A DNA stretch of 64,000 bases from Chloroflexota bacterium (GCA_019873665.1 JAIOAV010000001.1:1-64000), one strand, 5' to 3'. Shown: positions 30,707 through 39,907, numbered from the stretch's first letter. Numbers and translations are program-made. The notes: generated by a model not told the origin, from the letters alone.

Positions 30707-31888
30707 TTAAGGCGCGCCGTCGCGCTGAGCGCGGATCCGTTGCAGCGTTGCCGCGATCTGCGCGATGTGCTCCGATGTATGCTCCGACACATCCAGTGTT
30801 TCCAAAAGCCGGCGATACAGCCCCTTGTGTGCCACCAGAGATGGGCGCAACGAGGCAAAGAGCGCTAACGTCTCAGCCTGATCCTGCGCGAAACGATCCA
30901 GCAGGCGCGACAGGGTGTCGGTGCGAGACATGGCAGCGGCCAAAGCCTCTGGCAAGATAGCCGGATTGCCCTTGGGCGAATTGTCCCAGCCGTGCATGAT
31001 CATCTGGTACAGGCGATAGTGCAAGTGGCGCTCGTAGAGCGAGAGATGCGCCAGGATTTCCTTGACCGACCACTCGTCCGGTGTGGGCCTGCGGCCTGCC
31101 TCCGCTTCGGTGGTGCCGCGCAGCGTGTCGGACAAGATACGCTGCATCTCAATCTGGCGGTTTCGCATCCCCGCCAGCAGGCTGCGTGCATCCCGCATCC
31201 GCTCCGAGCGCGGCAGCGCGCCGAGCACCACATCCACCGACTCTTGCACGCCCTGTCGCAAGATCATCAGCGTTACCTGATCACCCGGCAAATACGCCTC
31301 TAGCGCTTTCACCAGCGAGGCGTAGCCGTCCACGAACTCGTCATCAATCGCCAGTATGACGTCGCCGCGTTGCACCTGGCGCATATCACCGCCGCTGCCT
31401 TCGAGAATCTCTAAGACCTGGATGCCGCCGCCTTCTGCCAGGCTCCAGCGGATGCCCAGGCAAGCGCGTTGGGCCTGGCGCAAATCAATCCCCGTCTCCA
31501 ACACCGATTCGAGGTTCGTCAGGCCGTGTTCCCAGCGACGGCCGCATCGCTGCAGAAAGCGCATGACCTCGCCTGTCGCGCCCTCCATGGTGTGGCGCAC
31601 CTGCACCTGCACATTTCCAGCGGTTGCCTGCAGCGATACCGTCACGCGGCTCTCTGCCGGGGCATCGGCGGCGCGCCAGACAAGAGCGATACGGACTGGC
31701 GTTATCTCCAGATAGGAGCCATCCACGCGGTAACCATCTTTCCAGCGTAGCCAGTAGCGGCCATTGGGCACGGGACGGCTATAGGCGTCATCGCAGAACC
31801 ACTCGCGCCAGCCACGTGCGGTGGTAAAGGCGTCAGCTACCTGCTCTAGCGTCGTCTGGATCTGGCGTTGCTGGATCACCTCTGGCAC
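30707..31888 (-). CDS. Three-domain fusion: SRPBCC (AHSA1-like), PDZ and DinB-like
   Basis: A 393-residue protein with no signal peptide. The GTG at 31888 (VPEVIQQRQIQ) is chosen because it follows GGGGG and begins the domain correctly; in-frame extension upstream would cross the promoter. Residues 1-125 resemble an AHSA1/START-like SRPBCC fold (VADAFTTARGWREWFCDD). Residues about 145-235 are a PDZ domain (LGIRWSLAEGGGIQVLEI, VQRGDVILAIDDEFV). Residues about 250-390 are a DinB-like four-helix bundle (PDEWSVKEILAHLSLYERHL with a His that could bind metal). DinB-like enzymes often are thiol-dependent transferases. This order is unusual. It opens a five-gene operon ending with ligA, the helicase and the S4 gene. 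Confidence 0.75.
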   Translation of the reverse strand: MPEVIQQRQIQTTLEQVADAFTTARGWREWFCDDAYSRPVPNGRYWLRWKDGYRVDGSYLEITPVRIALVWRAADAPAESRVTVSLQATAGNVQVQVRHTMEGATGEVMRFLQRCGRRWEHGLTNLESVLETGIDLRQAQRACLGIRWSLAEGGGIQVLEILEGSGGDMRQVQRGDVILAIDDEFVDGYASLVKALEAYLPGDQVTLMILRQGVQESVDVVLGALPRSERMRDARSLLAGMRNRQIEMQRILSDTLRGTTEAEAGRRPTPDEWSVKEILAHLSLYERHLHYRLYQMIMHGWDNSPKGNPAILPEALAAAMSRTDTLSRLLDRFAQDQAETLALFASLRPSLVAHKGLYRRLLETLDVSEHTSEHIAQIAATLQRIRAQRDGAP

Positions 31889-31963
31889 ATGAGACCCCCT
31901 GGCTCTGTCTGACGGAGCAGGCGAGTTGCCTCTCGCCCTGCGCAAGAACACGCCTTTACTGTC

Positions 31964-31992
31964 AATATAGCACAAACGTCCGAAAACGCCAA
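31964..31992 (-). promoter_or_regulatory. Promoter for the SRPBCC-PDZ-DinB / SH3 / ligA / helicase / S4 operon
   Basis: On the minus strand TTGGCG (31987-31992) is 17 bases from TATATT (31964-31969). It is divergent from the rpsT promoter, and the genes on this strand have no large gap down to 25222. Confidence 0.6.
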
Positions 31993-32034
31993 GAGCGCGA
32001 TTGGCGCTGCGCCCTCCCGACGGCGCAGCGCAAT

Positions 32035-32062
32035 TTGACAAATCGGTCGTTTCAGCTATCAT
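32035..32062 (+). promoter_or_regulatory. Promoter for rpsT and perhaps the his genes
   Basis: A perfect TTGACA (32035-32040) and TATCAT (32057-32062) are 16 bases apart. No second promoter was found between rpsT and the his leader, so this one may also serve the his operon through the attenuator. Confidence 0.65.
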
Positions 32063-32104
32063 ATACGAGTTGAGTACGTGGTGTTTCAGAAAGGAGATCC
32101 CAGC

Positions 32105-32389
32105 TTGGCGAACCTAAAGTCCGCACTGAAGAGAATCCGACAGGACCGCAAGCGCACGTTGCGCAATAGCGCTATCCGCTCTCGCGCCAAGACGTATGTC
32201 AAAAAAGTCAACCGGCTGCTCGCTGCGGGTCGTGTTGAAGAGGCAGCCATGGCGGCGCGGCAAGCCGCGAGCGCGCTGGATTCGGCGGTGGTCAAGGGCG
32301 TTATCCACAGCAACAATGCCGCCCGTCGCAAGTCTCGCCTCATGAAAAAGGTGAATGCGGCGCAGTCCTCCACGACCGCGCCTCGATAA
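32105..32389 (+). CDS. rpsT: Ribosomal protein bS20
   Basis: A 94-residue basic helical protein that binds 16S rRNA in the small subunit. The start is a TTG at 32105, set by AAAGGAG eight bases before it and by the normal N-terminus ([13 protein letters not shown]). The helical body has the family's [15 protein letters not shown] and the conserved [19 protein letters not shown] near the C-terminus. Length is normal. It is followed by the His-codon leader with no separate terminator visible before 32575. rpsT start codons are non-ATG in several bacteria, where S20 regulates its own translation; that is background, not shown here. Confidence 0.95.
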   Translation: MANLKSALKRIRQDRKRTLRNSAIRSRAKTYVKKVNRLLAAGRVEEAAMAARQAASALDSAVVKGVIHSNNAARRKSRLMKKVNAAQSSTTAPR

Positions 32390-32423
32390 GCTGCTACCAG
32401 TAACGAAGGGGGTCGGGCAACAA

Positions 32424-32546
32424 ATGGATGTCAACCGCAGGATCGGGCGGCAGAATGTGATGCGCTGCTATGCGGTATGTCCCCTTGCCACGATGCTGTT
32501 CGCATATCATCATCATAAGCGTCGGATGAATCGGGTCGGGGCCTAG
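32424..32546 (+). CDS. Candidate his-operon leader peptide with three consecutive His codons
   Basis: A short frame of 40 codons from ATG 32424 to TAG 32544-32546; an internal ATG at 32493 would give 17 residues (MLFAYHHHKRRMNRVGA). GAAGGGGG lies 11 bases before 32424. CAT CAT CAT occupies 32508-32516. The stop codon lies in the loop of a small GGGCC/GGCCC hairpin (39-43 and 48-52 of the 32500 series). A strong terminator and hisZ follow. The position, the His run and the terminator are those of a classical leader peptide, but a run of three His codons is shorter than in enteric hisL, and translation is unproven. Confidence 0.5.
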   Translation: MDVNRRIGRQNVMRCYAVCPLATMLFAYHHHKRRMNRVGA

Positions 32547-32609
32547 CGGCCCGCGATATTTCCGGTTCATCCACAAAGACTAGTGACGAACTAGTCTTTT
32601 TTGTTTTTT
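32524..32609 (+). promoter_or_regulatory. Candidate his attenuator: leader hairpin followed by intrinsic terminator
   Basis: GGATGAATCGG (32524-32534) pairs with CCGGTTCATCC (32562-32572), enclosing the GGGCC/GGCCC hairpin. Directly after it AAAGACTAGT (32575-32584) pairs perfectly with ACTAGTCTTT (32590-32599) over a GACGA loop and is followed by runs of T up to 32609. This is a textbook rho-independent terminator, ending 22 bases before the hisZ GTG. It would stop rpsT transcripts and could act as the his attenuator. No clear antiterminator partner for the terminator arm was found by eye. Confidence 0.65.
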
Positions 32610-32630
32610 GATACCTTGGGAGTGAGGTTT

Positions 32631-33908
32631 GTGAACGGGCGATATCACTGGGACAAGCAATTGCCAGACGGCGTGGCCGATCTTTTCTATGCCGAAGCAG
32701 CCCGCAAACGGGCTGCGGAGGAGCGGTTGCGTCAGGTGTTCTTCTCTTACGGCTATACTGAGATCATACCGCCGACCTTTGAGCATTACGAGAGCCTGGC
32801 CACAGAAGCGGGGGCGCAATTGCAGGAGGAGATGTACCGGTTCTTCAGCCGGGAAGGTCGCACGCTGGCTTTGCGCGCCGACATGACGATCCCGATCGCG
32901 CGCATCGTCGGCACCAAGCTATACGACCAGCCGCTGCCGCTGCGCTTCTGCTACTATGCCGCTAATGTGTTTCGCCATGAAGAGCCGCAGGCGGGCCGCC
33001 GCCATGAGTTCACGCAGGCGGGCGTGGAGTTGATCGGCGCCGCGGGGGAGCAGGCGGATGCTGAAGTGATGGTCTTGCTGGTGGAGGCGCTGCAAAAGCT
33101 GAGCCTGCGCGATTTTCGCATCAGTCTCGGCCAGGCGGCCTTCTTCAAGGCCCTGGTGCGCGAGTCGCCCATCTCTGCGGAGACGATGGCGCTCTTGTGG
33201 CAGGCGATTGACGCGAAGGATGATGTTACGTTGCGCCGCTTGGTGGCAAGCCTGGAGCTGCCCGCAGGCAAGGCGGCAGTCTTGGCAGCTCTGCCACAGC
33301 TCCAGGGGGGCGCGGATGTGCTGGACCGCGCCGACCGGCTCTCGCTGGAGCCAGCGGCGCGCGCTGCAGTGCGAAACCTGCGCCGCGTGTACGAGCTGCT
33401 TGACGCGGCGGGCGTCGCCGGCCACGTGCGATTCGATCTGGCCCAGGTGCGCGGCATGGATTACTATACTGGCATTCTCTTTCAGGTTTTTGTGCCGGGG
33501 CTTGGCTTTCCCGTCTGTAGCGGTGGCAGATATGATAACCTGATCGCACACTTTGGCGCCGATCTGCCTGCGGTGGGTTTTGCCATGGGCGTGGAGCGGC
33601 TGCTGCTGGCGCTGGAGGCGCAGGGCGTGAATCTGCCGGTGGATATCGCGCCGCATGTCATCGTGGCGGGGCGACCATGGGCCGAAAGCATACGCCTCGC
33701 CGCCCATGCGCGCCGCCGTGGGCTGCGCGTCGAGCTGGAGCTGGCCGCCCGCAGCGGGGAAGACCTGATCCGCTATGCGGTGGCCAGGGAGGCGCGCTAT
33801 GTGTTGTCCAGAGCCGACGAGGGATGCTGGCGCGTCTGGCAGGGCGGCGCAGAAAAGGCCTATGCGCTGGATGATCTTCTGGAGGAGATGACGCATTGGA
33901 GCGCTTGA
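32631..33908 (+). CDS. hisZ: ATP phosphoribosyltransferase regulatory subunit HisZ
   Basis: A 425-residue histidyl-tRNA-synthetase paralogue. Short-form HisG needs HisZ for activity and for histidine feedback, and the short HisG lies directly downstream. The GTG at 32631 follows GGAGTGAGG; the frame is open further back but into the terminator. Class II motifs are present in synthetase-like form: DLFYAEAARKRAAEERLRQV, the FRHEEPQAGRRHEFTQAGVE motif 2 region and RGMDYYTGILFQVF. A reduced C-terminal domain remains. A true hisS is possible, but the His-leader, the operon and short HisG favour HisZ. It overlaps hisG by 13 bases. Confidence 0.88.
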   Translation: MNGRYHWDKQLPDGVADLFYAEAARKRAAEERLRQVFFSYGYTEIIPPTFEHYESLATEAGAQLQEEMYRFFSREGRTLALRADMTIPIARIVGTKLYDQPLPLRFCYYAANVFRHEEPQAGRRHEFTQAGVELIGAAGEQADAEVMVLLVEALQKLSLRDFRISLGQAAFFKALVRESPISAETMALLWQAIDAKDDVTLRRLVASLELPAGKAAVLAALPQLQGGADVLDRADRLSLEPAARAAVRNLRRVYELLDAAGVAGHVRFDLAQVRGMDYYTGILFQVFVPGLGFPVCSGGRYDNLIAHFGADLPAVGFAMGVERLLLALEAQGVNLPVDIAPHVIVAGRPWAESIRLAAHARRRGLRVELELAARSGEDLIRYAVAREARYVLSRADEGCWRVWQGGAEKAYALDDLLEEMTHWSA

Positions 33909-34567
33909 CGGTGGCATTGCCCAAGGGACGGTTGCTCGGCCGGGCGCGGGAGATGTTGCGGCTTCTGGCTTGCCCTGACCTCGACCTGCACGACGACTCG
34001 CGCAAGCTGGTGTATGAGGATCGCTCCGGCCAGTGGCGGTTCATCCTTGCTAAAGCGGGAGATGTGCCGATCTACGTGGAGCATGGCGCGGCGGACGCCG
34101 GGATCGTGGGTCTGGATGCCCTGCGCGAGTCGGGGTGCGATGTGTATGCGCCGTTGCCGCTGGGGTTTGGCCGCTGCCGCATCGTGCTGGCCGCGCCGCA
34201 GGCGCGCGCCGAGCAGTCGCAGCACCACAGCCTCCGTTTGCAGACGGGACTGCGCATCGCCACCAAATATCCGCGTATCGCCCGCACCTATTTCCTGGAG
34301 CGTGGCATCTCGGTGGAGGTAATCGGCCTGAGCGGATCGGTGGAGCTGGCCCCCGCCGTGGGCCTTGCAGACCTGCTGGTGGATATCGTGGATACCGGCA
34401 CGACCTTGCGAGAGAATGACCTGGTGGAGATCGAGGAGCTGATGCGCTCCGAGGCGTATCTGATCGTGAATCGCGCCAGTTATGTGCTGCGGAGCGAGCG
34501 CATCAAGGCGCTGATCAGTGGGCTGGCAGAGCTGTGCGCGGCGGCCACGCCCGTCGCGCGCTCGTAG
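33896..34567 (+). CDS. hisG: ATP phosphoribosyltransferase, short form HisG
   Basis: A 223-residue catalytic subunit performing the first step of histidine synthesis, joining ATP and PRPP. It lacks the C-terminal regulatory ACT-like domain of long HisG. The TTG start at 33896 lies eight bases after GGAGGAG, inside the end of hisZ. Recognisable motifs are [33 protein letters not shown] and the PRPP-binding [13 protein letters not shown]. Function depends on HisZ. Confidence 0.96.
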   Translation: MERLTVALPKGRLLGRAREMLRLLACPDLDLHDDSRKLVYEDRSGQWRFILAKAGDVPIYVEHGAADAGIVGLDALRESGCDVYAPLPLGFGRCRIVLAAPQARAEQSQHHSLRLQTGLRIATKYPRIARTYFLERGISVEVIGLSGSVELAPAVGLADLLVDIVDTGTTLRENDLVEIEELMRSEAYLIVNRASYVLRSERIKALISGLAELCAAATPVARS

Positions 34568-34584
34568 CGCGAGAGGAGAGACGA

Positions 34585-35988
34585 ATGGACCTGATTCGCA
34601 TCTATGCCGGCGAAAGCGGCCCGCAGAGCGTGGCTGTCGCCCAACGCTCCATCCTGCGGCGCGTCCCGCCCGACGAGTTCACGGTGCCGCCCCGTGTGCA
34701 GGATGGTATCCGGCGCATCTTTGGCGAGGCATTATCGGCGGACGAAGTGGTGCGGCGCATCCTGGCAGATGTGCGGCAGCGGGGAGACGCGGCAGTGTGC
34801 GAGTGGACGGCGCGCATTGATGGTGTGGATCTGGCCGCGTGCGGCCTGGGGATCGAGGTCGCTCGGGCCGAGTGGGAGGCAGCGCGCCGTCAGATCGCCC
34901 CGGAGCTGGTGGCGGCGCTGGAACTGGCTGCCGAACGCATCCGCGCCTTTCACGCCCGCCAGCCCATTTCTTCCTGGATTGATGTGCGAATGGGCGGCAC
35001 GTTGGGACAGATGGTGCGCCCGCTGCAACGTGTGGGGCTCTATGTCCCCGGTGGCACCGCGCCGCTCCCTTCGTCACTGCTCATGGCTGCCATCCCGGCG
35101 CGCGTCGCGGGCGTGGAGGAGATCGTCGCAACCACGCCGCCCCGCCGGACCGATGGGCACATCTCGCCTGTCATCCTCGCCGCCGCTGCTATCGCCGGCG
35201 TGGATCGGGTTTTCGCCATCGGCGGCGCGCAGGCGATCGGCGCGCTCGCATATGGCACCGCGACCGTGCCGCGCGTGGACAAGATCTGCGGGCCTGGCAA
35301 CCTTTTCGTAACGCTCGCCAAACGGCAGGTCTTTGGCCTCGTCGGCATAGATGGCCTCCCCGGCCCGACCGAGACGCTGATCATCGCCGACGATGCAGCG
35401 GATGCGGAAAACGTGGCTGCCGATCTGCTGGCGCAGGCGGAGCATGACGTGATGGCGTCGGCGATCCTTTTGACCCCATCCCGCGCGCTGGCCGAGCGTG
35501 TGCAGGCGGCGGTCGCGGCCCAGTTCGCCCGCCTGGATCGGCAAGAGATCATGTCCGTCTCGCTGGCGGAGCGCAGCGGCATCATCGTCGTACGCGATGT
35601 GGCGGAGGCGCTGCGGCTGGCCAACGAGTACGCGCCGGAGCATCTCTGCCTGGACGTGCGCGACCCGTGGCGCTACCTGGATCAGGTGCGCAACGCCGGC
35701 GGTGTCTTCTTAGGGGGTATCTCCTGCGAGGTGTTGGGTGATTATGTGTCCGGCCCCAGCCACATCATGCCGACGGCGGGGACGGCGCGCTTTGCCTCGC
35801 CGCAGAATGTGGCTGACTTTGTCAAGATCACGAGCGTGGTGGGCCTGAATGAGGAGCAGGCTTCCCGGTTGGCGCCGGCGGCGGCGCGCATTGCAGAGGC
35901 GGAAGAACTGACGGCGCATGCGGCGGCGGCGCGACGGCGCGCGGTGGCAGCGATGGCGTCGGATAGCGACAAAGGGGAGGGGATGTGA
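34585..35988 (+). CDS. hisD: Histidinol dehydrogenase
   Basis: A 467-residue zinc enzyme catalysing the last two oxidations of histidine synthesis, from histidinol to histidine with NAD. ATG 34585 is chosen because GAGAGGAGAG lies just upstream, and an earlier ATG at 34534 lies inside hisG. Motifs include [38 protein letters not shown] and the late [15 protein letters not shown] carrying zinc-site His. It is slightly longer than the usual 430 residues because of N- and C-terminal extensions. Its TGA overlaps the hisB start. Confidence 0.96.
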   Translation: MDLIRIYAGESGPQSVAVAQRSILRRVPPDEFTVPPRVQDGIRRIFGEALSADEVVRRILADVRQRGDAAVCEWTARIDGVDLAACGLGIEVARAEWEAARRQIAPELVAALELAAERIRAFHARQPISSWIDVRMGGTLGQMVRPLQRVGLYVPGGTAPLPSSLLMAAIPARVAGVEEIVATTPPRRTDGHISPVILAAAAIAGVDRVFAIGGAQAIGALAYGTATVPRVDKICGPGNLFVTLAKRQVFGLVGIDGLPGPTETLIIADDAADAENVAADLLAQAEHDVMASAILLTPSRALAERVQAAVAAQFARLDRQEIMSVSLAERSGIIVVRDVAEALRLANEYAPEHLCLDVRDPWRYLDQVRNAGGVFLGGISCEVLGDYVSGPSHIMPTAGTARFASPQNVADFVKITSVVGLNEEQASRLAPAAARIAEAEELTAHAAAARRRAVAAMASDSDKGEGM

Positions 35989-36578
35989 TGGACAGGCGAC
36001 AGGCGAGTGTGCGGCGCGCGACGCGCGAGACGACGGTCGAGCTGATCCTGGGTCTGGATGGGAGCGGCGCTTATGATATCGCCACCGGTGTGCCGTTCCT
36101 CGATCACATGCTGGCGCACCTGGCCACACACGGCCTGCTGGACCTGGATGTGCACGCCAGCGGCGATATCGCCGTGGACGATCACCACACAGTGGAGGAC
36201 ATCGGCATCACGCTGGGGCAGGCCATCCGAGAGGCGGTGGGCGATAAGAAGGGAATCTGGCGCTATGGCAGCGCGCTTCTGCCGATGGACGAGGCGCTGG
36301 TGGAAGTGGCGCTGGACCTTTCCGGGCGGGGCTTTTGTCAGTGCGATGTCATCTTTCCCACCGCCAAGATCGGCGACTTTGACACCGAGCTGGTGCCCGA
36401 GTTCCTGCGCGCGCTGGCGATGAATGCCGGCCTGACGCTGCACGTGCGGCTCTTGTCCGGCAAGAACAGCCACCACATCGCCGAGGCGGTCTTCAAGGCG
36501 CTGGGACGGGCGTTGCGGCAGGCCGTGGCCGCCGATCCGCGTCGGCCTGATATCCCATCCACGAAGGGTGTCCTGTGA
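35988..36578 (+). CDS. hisB: Imidazoleglycerol-phosphate dehydratase HisB (monofunctional)
   Basis: A 196-residue manganese enzyme that dehydrates imidazole-glycerol phosphate. It is the single-domain type; no HAD phosphatase domain is fused. Metal-binding motifs are FLDHMLAHLATHG and DDHHTVEDIGI, with the second pair near SHHIAEAVFKALGRAL. The ATG at 35988 overlaps the hisD stop (TGATG); a GTG one codon earlier is possible. A purine-rich AAAGGGGAGGGG precedes it. Its stop overlaps the hisH start. Confidence 0.96.
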   Translation: MDRRQASVRRATRETTVELILGLDGSGAYDIATGVPFLDHMLAHLATHGLLDLDVHASGDIAVDDHHTVEDIGITLGQAIREAVGDKKGIWRYGSALLPMDEALVEVALDLSGRGFCQCDVIFPTAKIGDFDTELVPEFLRALAMNAGLTLHVRLLSGKNSHHIAEAVFKALGRALRQAVAADPRRPDIPSTKGVL

Positions 36579-37192
36579 TCGCTATCATTGACTATGGTAT
36601 GGGAAACCTGCACAGTGTGGCCAAGGCATTCGAAAAAGCCGGGGCCGAGACTGCCATCGTACCCCGTGCGGAGGAGTTGCGCGGGACGGAGGCGATCGTG
36701 TTGCCGGGAGTGGGGGCCTTTGGGCAGGGGATGGCGAATCTGCGAGCGCGCGGCTTTGTCCCAGCGATCCACGAGACGGTGGCGGCGGGTATACCCCTGA
36801 TCGGCATCTGCCTCGGCCTCCAGCTTCTCTTTGCCGAAAGCGAGGAGATGGGAGCACACCGTGGCTTGGGGCTTTTCCCGGGGCGCGTGCGTCGCCTGCC
36901 CAAGCCGCTGCGCGTGCCGCATGTCGGCTGGAATCAGATCCATCCCGTGCGTCCCTCGCCGCTGCTGGCAGGGATCGCCGACGGCAGCTATGCGTATTTC
37001 GTGCATTCTTACTATGCCGATCCCGCCGATACGTCGCTGGTGCTGGCGACGACCGATTATGGCTTCGATTTCGCGTCGGTGGTGGGCCGCGACCGCATCT
37101 ATGGCCTGCAATTCCACCCGGAAAAGAGCCAGGCGGTTGGCCTGCGCATCCTGCAGAACGTAGTGCAGAGCCTGAAGCGAGGCGCGCCATGA
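36575..37192 (+). CDS. hisH: Imidazole glycerol phosphate synthase, glutaminase subunit HisH
   Basis: A 205-residue class I glutamine amidotransferase that supplies ammonia to HisF. The nucleophile is Cys79 in [10 protein letters not shown], and the rest of the triad is His181 and Glu183 in FHPEKSQ. Translation starts at a GTG that overlaps the hisB TGA by four bases (GTGA), and the gene ends in an ATGA overlap with hisA. This tight packing is expected to keep subunit amounts matched. Confidence 0.96.
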   Translation: MIAIIDYGMGNLHSVAKAFEKAGAETAIVPRAEELRGTEAIVLPGVGAFGQGMANLRARGFVPAIHETVAAGIPLIGICLGLQLLFAESEEMGAHRGLGLFPGRVRRLPKPLRVPHVGWNQIHPVRPSPLLAGIADGSYAYFVHSYYADPADTSLVLATTDYGFDFASVVGRDRIYGLQFHPEKSQAVGLRILQNVVQSLKRGAP

Positions 37193-37944
37193 TCATCTAT
37201 CCCGCGATAGACCTGCGACATGGGCGCTGTGTGCGGCTGCGGCAGGGGCGCAAGGAGGATGAGACTGTCTATGGTGATGATCCGGTAGTGGTGGCGCGCC
37301 GCTGGGCGGCAGCCGGCGCGACGTGGCTGCATGTGGTGAACCTGGATGGCGCGTTTGGCGAACTGGCGGGCGCGGAGGGCGATGAGCTGCCGCCTAGCCT
37401 CCGGGCACTGCGCGAGATCGCGGTGGCAGTGGCGCTGCCGATCCAGTTTGGCGGCGGCCTGCGTTGCTGGGAGGATATCGTGCGCGCCATGGCGCTGGGG
37501 GCGCATCGTATCATCCTGGGCACGGCGGCGTTGGAGAATCCGGCACTGCTCAGCCAGGCATTGGCTGCCTATGGCCCGGGGCGTGTCGCCGTCGCGCTCG
37601 ATGCCCGCGACGGGGTGGTGGTGACGCATGGCTGGGAAACGACATCCACGTTGCAGGCGGATGTGGTGGGGCGACGGATGCACGCGCTGGGCGTGGAGCA
37701 CGTGGTATATACTGATGTCTCCCGCGACGGCATGTTGAGTGGGGTGAATGTGGCGGCAACGGTGGCGCTGGCGGCAGCGACGGGATTGCGCGTCATTGCC
37801 TCCGGCGGCGTCGCCACGCTGGCCGAGATTCGGGAGCTGAAGGCGCACGCGGCGGATGGGATCGAGGGCATCATCGTGGGTCGCGCGCTCTATACCGGGG
37901 ATATCGCATTAGCCGACGCGCTGCGCGTTGCAGAGGAGGCCTGA
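37189..37944 (+). CDS. hisA: ProFAR isomerase HisA
   Basis: A 251-residue TIM-barrel enzyme that opens the ring of phosphoribosyl-formimino-AICAR phosphate. Motifs are the N-terminal [14 protein letters not shown] with catalytic Asp, the phosphate-binding QFGGGLR and ASGGVATL loops, and [10 protein letters not shown] with the second catalytic Asp. Its ATG overlaps the hisH stop. A PriA-like dual HisA/TrpF activity cannot be excluded, but this is not an actinobacterial context. Confidence 0.95.
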   Translation: MIIYPAIDLRHGRCVRLRQGRKEDETVYGDDPVVVARRWAAAGATWLHVVNLDGAFGELAGAEGDELPPSLRALREIAVAVALPIQFGGGLRCWEDIVRAMALGAHRIILGTAALENPALLSQALAAYGPGRVAVALDARDGVVVTHGWETTSTLQADVVGRRMHALGVEHVVYTDVSRDGMLSGVNVAATVALAAATGLRVIASGGVATLAEIRELKAHAADGIEGIIVGRALYTGDIALADALRVAEEA

Positions 37945-37946
37945 AC

Positions 37947-38726
37947 ATGCTGGCAAAACGCATCATCCCGTGCCTGGACATCAAAGACGGCCGGGTGGTC
38001 AAGGGCGTCAATTTCGTCAACCTGCGCGATGCGGGCGATCCCGTCGAGCAGGGAATGATCTATGACCGTGAGGGGGCGGATGAGCTGGTGTTTCTCGACA
38101 TCACCGCCACCTACGAGCAGCGCGACACCGTCATTGATGTGGTGCGGCGCGTGGCCGAATCGGTTTTCATCCCCTTCACGGTCGGCGGTGGCATCCGCAC
38201 TGTGGACGACATGCGCGCCATCCTGCTGGCGGGGGCGGACAAGATCTCCATCAATAGCGCGGCGGTCAGGACGCCGGGGCTGATCACGGCGGGCGCGGAG
38301 CGGTTCGGCACGCAATGCGTGGTCGTTGCCATAGACGCCAAACATGTTGGCGTCAGGCCGGGGATCCCCTCTGGTTGGGAAGTGTACATCAGCGGCGGGC
38401 GGATCGCGACGGGACTGGATGCGATCGCCTGGGCGCAGGAGGCGGAGCGGCGCGGCGGTGGGGAGATCCTGCTGACCAGCATGGATCGCGACGGGACGCA
38501 GGATGGCTATGACCTGCCGCTGACAAAGGCAGTGGCGGACGCGGTTTCGATCCCGGTGATCGCATCCGGCGGCGCGGGCAAGCTGGAGCACTTTGCGGAG
38601 GTGCTGACGGATGCGGGAGCCAGCGCCGCGCTGGTGGCGACGCTGTTTCACTATCGCCAGTTGACGGTCTCTGATGTCAAGCGCTATCTGGCGCAGCGGG
38701 GCATCCCGGTGCGGCTCGCGTCATAG
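37947..38726 (+). CDS. hisF: Imidazole glycerol phosphate synthase, cyclase subunit HisF
   Basis: A 259-residue TIM barrel that, with HisH, closes the imidazole ring and releases AICAR. The N-terminus [20 protein letters not shown] with catalytic Asp, the [13 protein letters not shown] loop, and [15 protein letters not shown] with the second Asp are all standard. It starts two bases after hisA and ends 14 bases before hisI. Confidence 0.97.
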   Translation: MLAKRIIPCLDIKDGRVVKGVNFVNLRDAGDPVEQGMIYDREGADELVFLDITATYEQRDTVIDVVRRVAESVFIPFTVGGGIRTVDDMRAILLAGADKISINSAAVRTPGLITAGAERFGTQCVVVAIDAKHVGVRPGIPSGWEVYISGGRIATGLDAIAWAQEAERRGGGEILLTSMDRDGTQDGYDLPLTKAVADAVSIPVIASGGAGKLEHFAEVLTDAGASAALVATLFHYRQLTVSDVKRYLAQRGIPVRLAS

Positions 38727-38740
38727 AGAAGAGGGGGCGT

Positions 38741-39379
38741 ATGGACGAGATGATGCCTGTGCGGTGGGATGCGCAGGGGCTGGCACCGGTCGTGGTGCAG
38801 GACGCCAAGACAAAAGAGGTGCTGATGGTGGCGTATGCCAATGCGGACGCGTTGCAGCGCACGCTGGAGACGGGCGATGCTCACTTCTGGAGCCGGAGCC
38901 GTGGCTCGCTCTGGCGCAAGGGTGAGACCTCTGGCAGCACGCAGCGCGTGCGGGAGGTGCGTTACGACTGCGATGGCGATGCGCTTCTATACCTTGTGGA
39001 ACCGGCAGGCCCCGCCTGCCACACCGGCGCGCGGAGCTGCTTCTACCGCACTCTGGCCACACCGGCGGGCGGGTCGGCGACCTTCACACTCGCTGACCTG
39101 ATGGCGTTGCTCCAGGATCGCAAGATACACCCGCAGGAGGGGTCCTATACTTGCTCCCTCCTGGCGGCGGGCGAAAACCGCATCCTGAAAAAGGTGGCGG
39201 AGGAGGCCGCTGAGGTGGTGATCGCCACGCTGGGCGAGGGGCGAGAGCGGCTCATCTCTGAGGTGGCCGACCTGATTTATCACACGGTGGTGCTTCTCGT
39301 GCAGCAGGGGATCACATGGGACGAGATCGAGGCGGAGCTGGCGCGGCGGCACGGCGCGCTGCCGCGTCGTGCCGGATAA
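38741..39379 (+). CDS. hisI: Bifunctional phosphoribosyl-AMP cyclohydrolase / phosphoribosyl-ATP pyrophosphatase HisIE
   Basis: A 212-residue fusion performing steps two and three of the pathway. The N-terminal cyclohydrolase (about 1-115) has [20 protein letters not shown], a metal-binding DCDGD and the zinc-site CHTGARSCF. The C-terminal MazG-like pyrophosphatase (about 120-205) has a [13 protein letters not shown] helix and [13 protein letters not shown]. The ATG follows GAAGAGGGGG. It is the last his gene here; hisC and histidinol phosphatase do not follow. Confidence 0.96.
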   Translation: MDEMMPVRWDAQGLAPVVVQDAKTKEVLMVAYANADALQRTLETGDAHFWSRSRGSLWRKGETSGSTQRVREVRYDCDGDALLYLVEPAGPACHTGARSCFYRTLATPAGGSATFTLADLMALLQDRKIHPQEGSYTCSLLAAGENRILKKVAEEAAEVVIATLGEGRERLISEVADLIYHTVVLLVQQGITWDEIEAELARRHGALPRRAG

Positions 39380-39435
39380 GTCCGCGCAGGCGCATCATCC
39401 GGCTCAACGGAAAGGCTGATTTAAGCGCGCCTTTT
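39371..39435 (+). terminator. Weak terminator-like hairpins after the his operon
   Basis: GCCGGAT (39371-39377) can pair with ATCCGGC (39397-39403), and AAAGGC (39411-39416) with GCCTTT (39429-39434) before TT. Neither is a strong stem, so the end of the his transcript is uncertain. Confidence 0.35.
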
Positions 39436-39559
39436 CGCTGATGACAGCCGGAGGCGAATGCGCTATACTGGCGGTTGACTCACGTCGCATGGGGCAGACT
39501 CGCCGCTGGTTCGCCCGGGGGAGAACAGTGGGGACATCTGCCGGGAAGGGTAGGGGATC

Positions 39560-39852
39560 ATGGCCATCGCCAGGCAATTGCCCGCTCGTCAGCGCATCCG
39601 CAAAGCGCTGCTGCTCGTGTCTTTTCTGCTTTTGCCGGTTACGCTCTACTATTTCTCGCCTGTGCTCATCCTCGGCGGCGCATATGAGGGTGTGAGCAAT
39701 GGCAGCTTTCTCGTATTTGGGCTGATGTTCCTGGGCGCGCTCTTCGTGGGGCAGCTATGTGTGGCTGGGTATGCCCGGTGGGTGGCCTGCAGGAGCGGGC
39801 CGCGCTGATCAACGATCGGCGCGTGGGGCGTCGCCTCCAGCTCATCAAGTGA
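39560..39852 (+). pseudogene. Decayed NapH-like 4Fe-4S polyferredoxin membrane protein
   Basis: The intact 5' part from ATG 39560 encodes two hydrophobic segments (RKALLLVSFLLLPVTLYYFS, and FLVFGLMFLGALFVGQL) like the start of NapH-type 4Fe-4S membrane proteins. At about 39754-39759 an extra TG shifts the frame and the simple reading ends at 39808 after 82 residues. Removing two bases restores CGWVCPVGGLQERAALINDR, the signature Cys cluster of that family. That frame then stops at TGA 39850-39852, where IKW is expected; AIW follows the stop. The rest of the gene, including the ferredoxin-type clusters, is missing. I see three lesions: frameshift, nonsense and 3' loss. The family assignment is from memory of its conserved start. 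Confidence 0.65.
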
Positions 39853-39907
39853 GCTATCTGGCCCGCAAGACCTCGCGCCATGGTGCATCTGTCAGTCTCG
39901 CGCTGGC

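Noticed and set aside
32400-32610. T-box riboswitch in front of hisZ
   Set aside because: No T-box consensus (such as GGGTGG-ACCGCG) or specifier loop was found; the His codons lie in a translatable frame instead.
39380-39559. A possible tRNA gene after the his operon
   Set aside because: GGTTCG is present but no cloverleaf stems or CCA-adjacent acceptor pairing could be formed.
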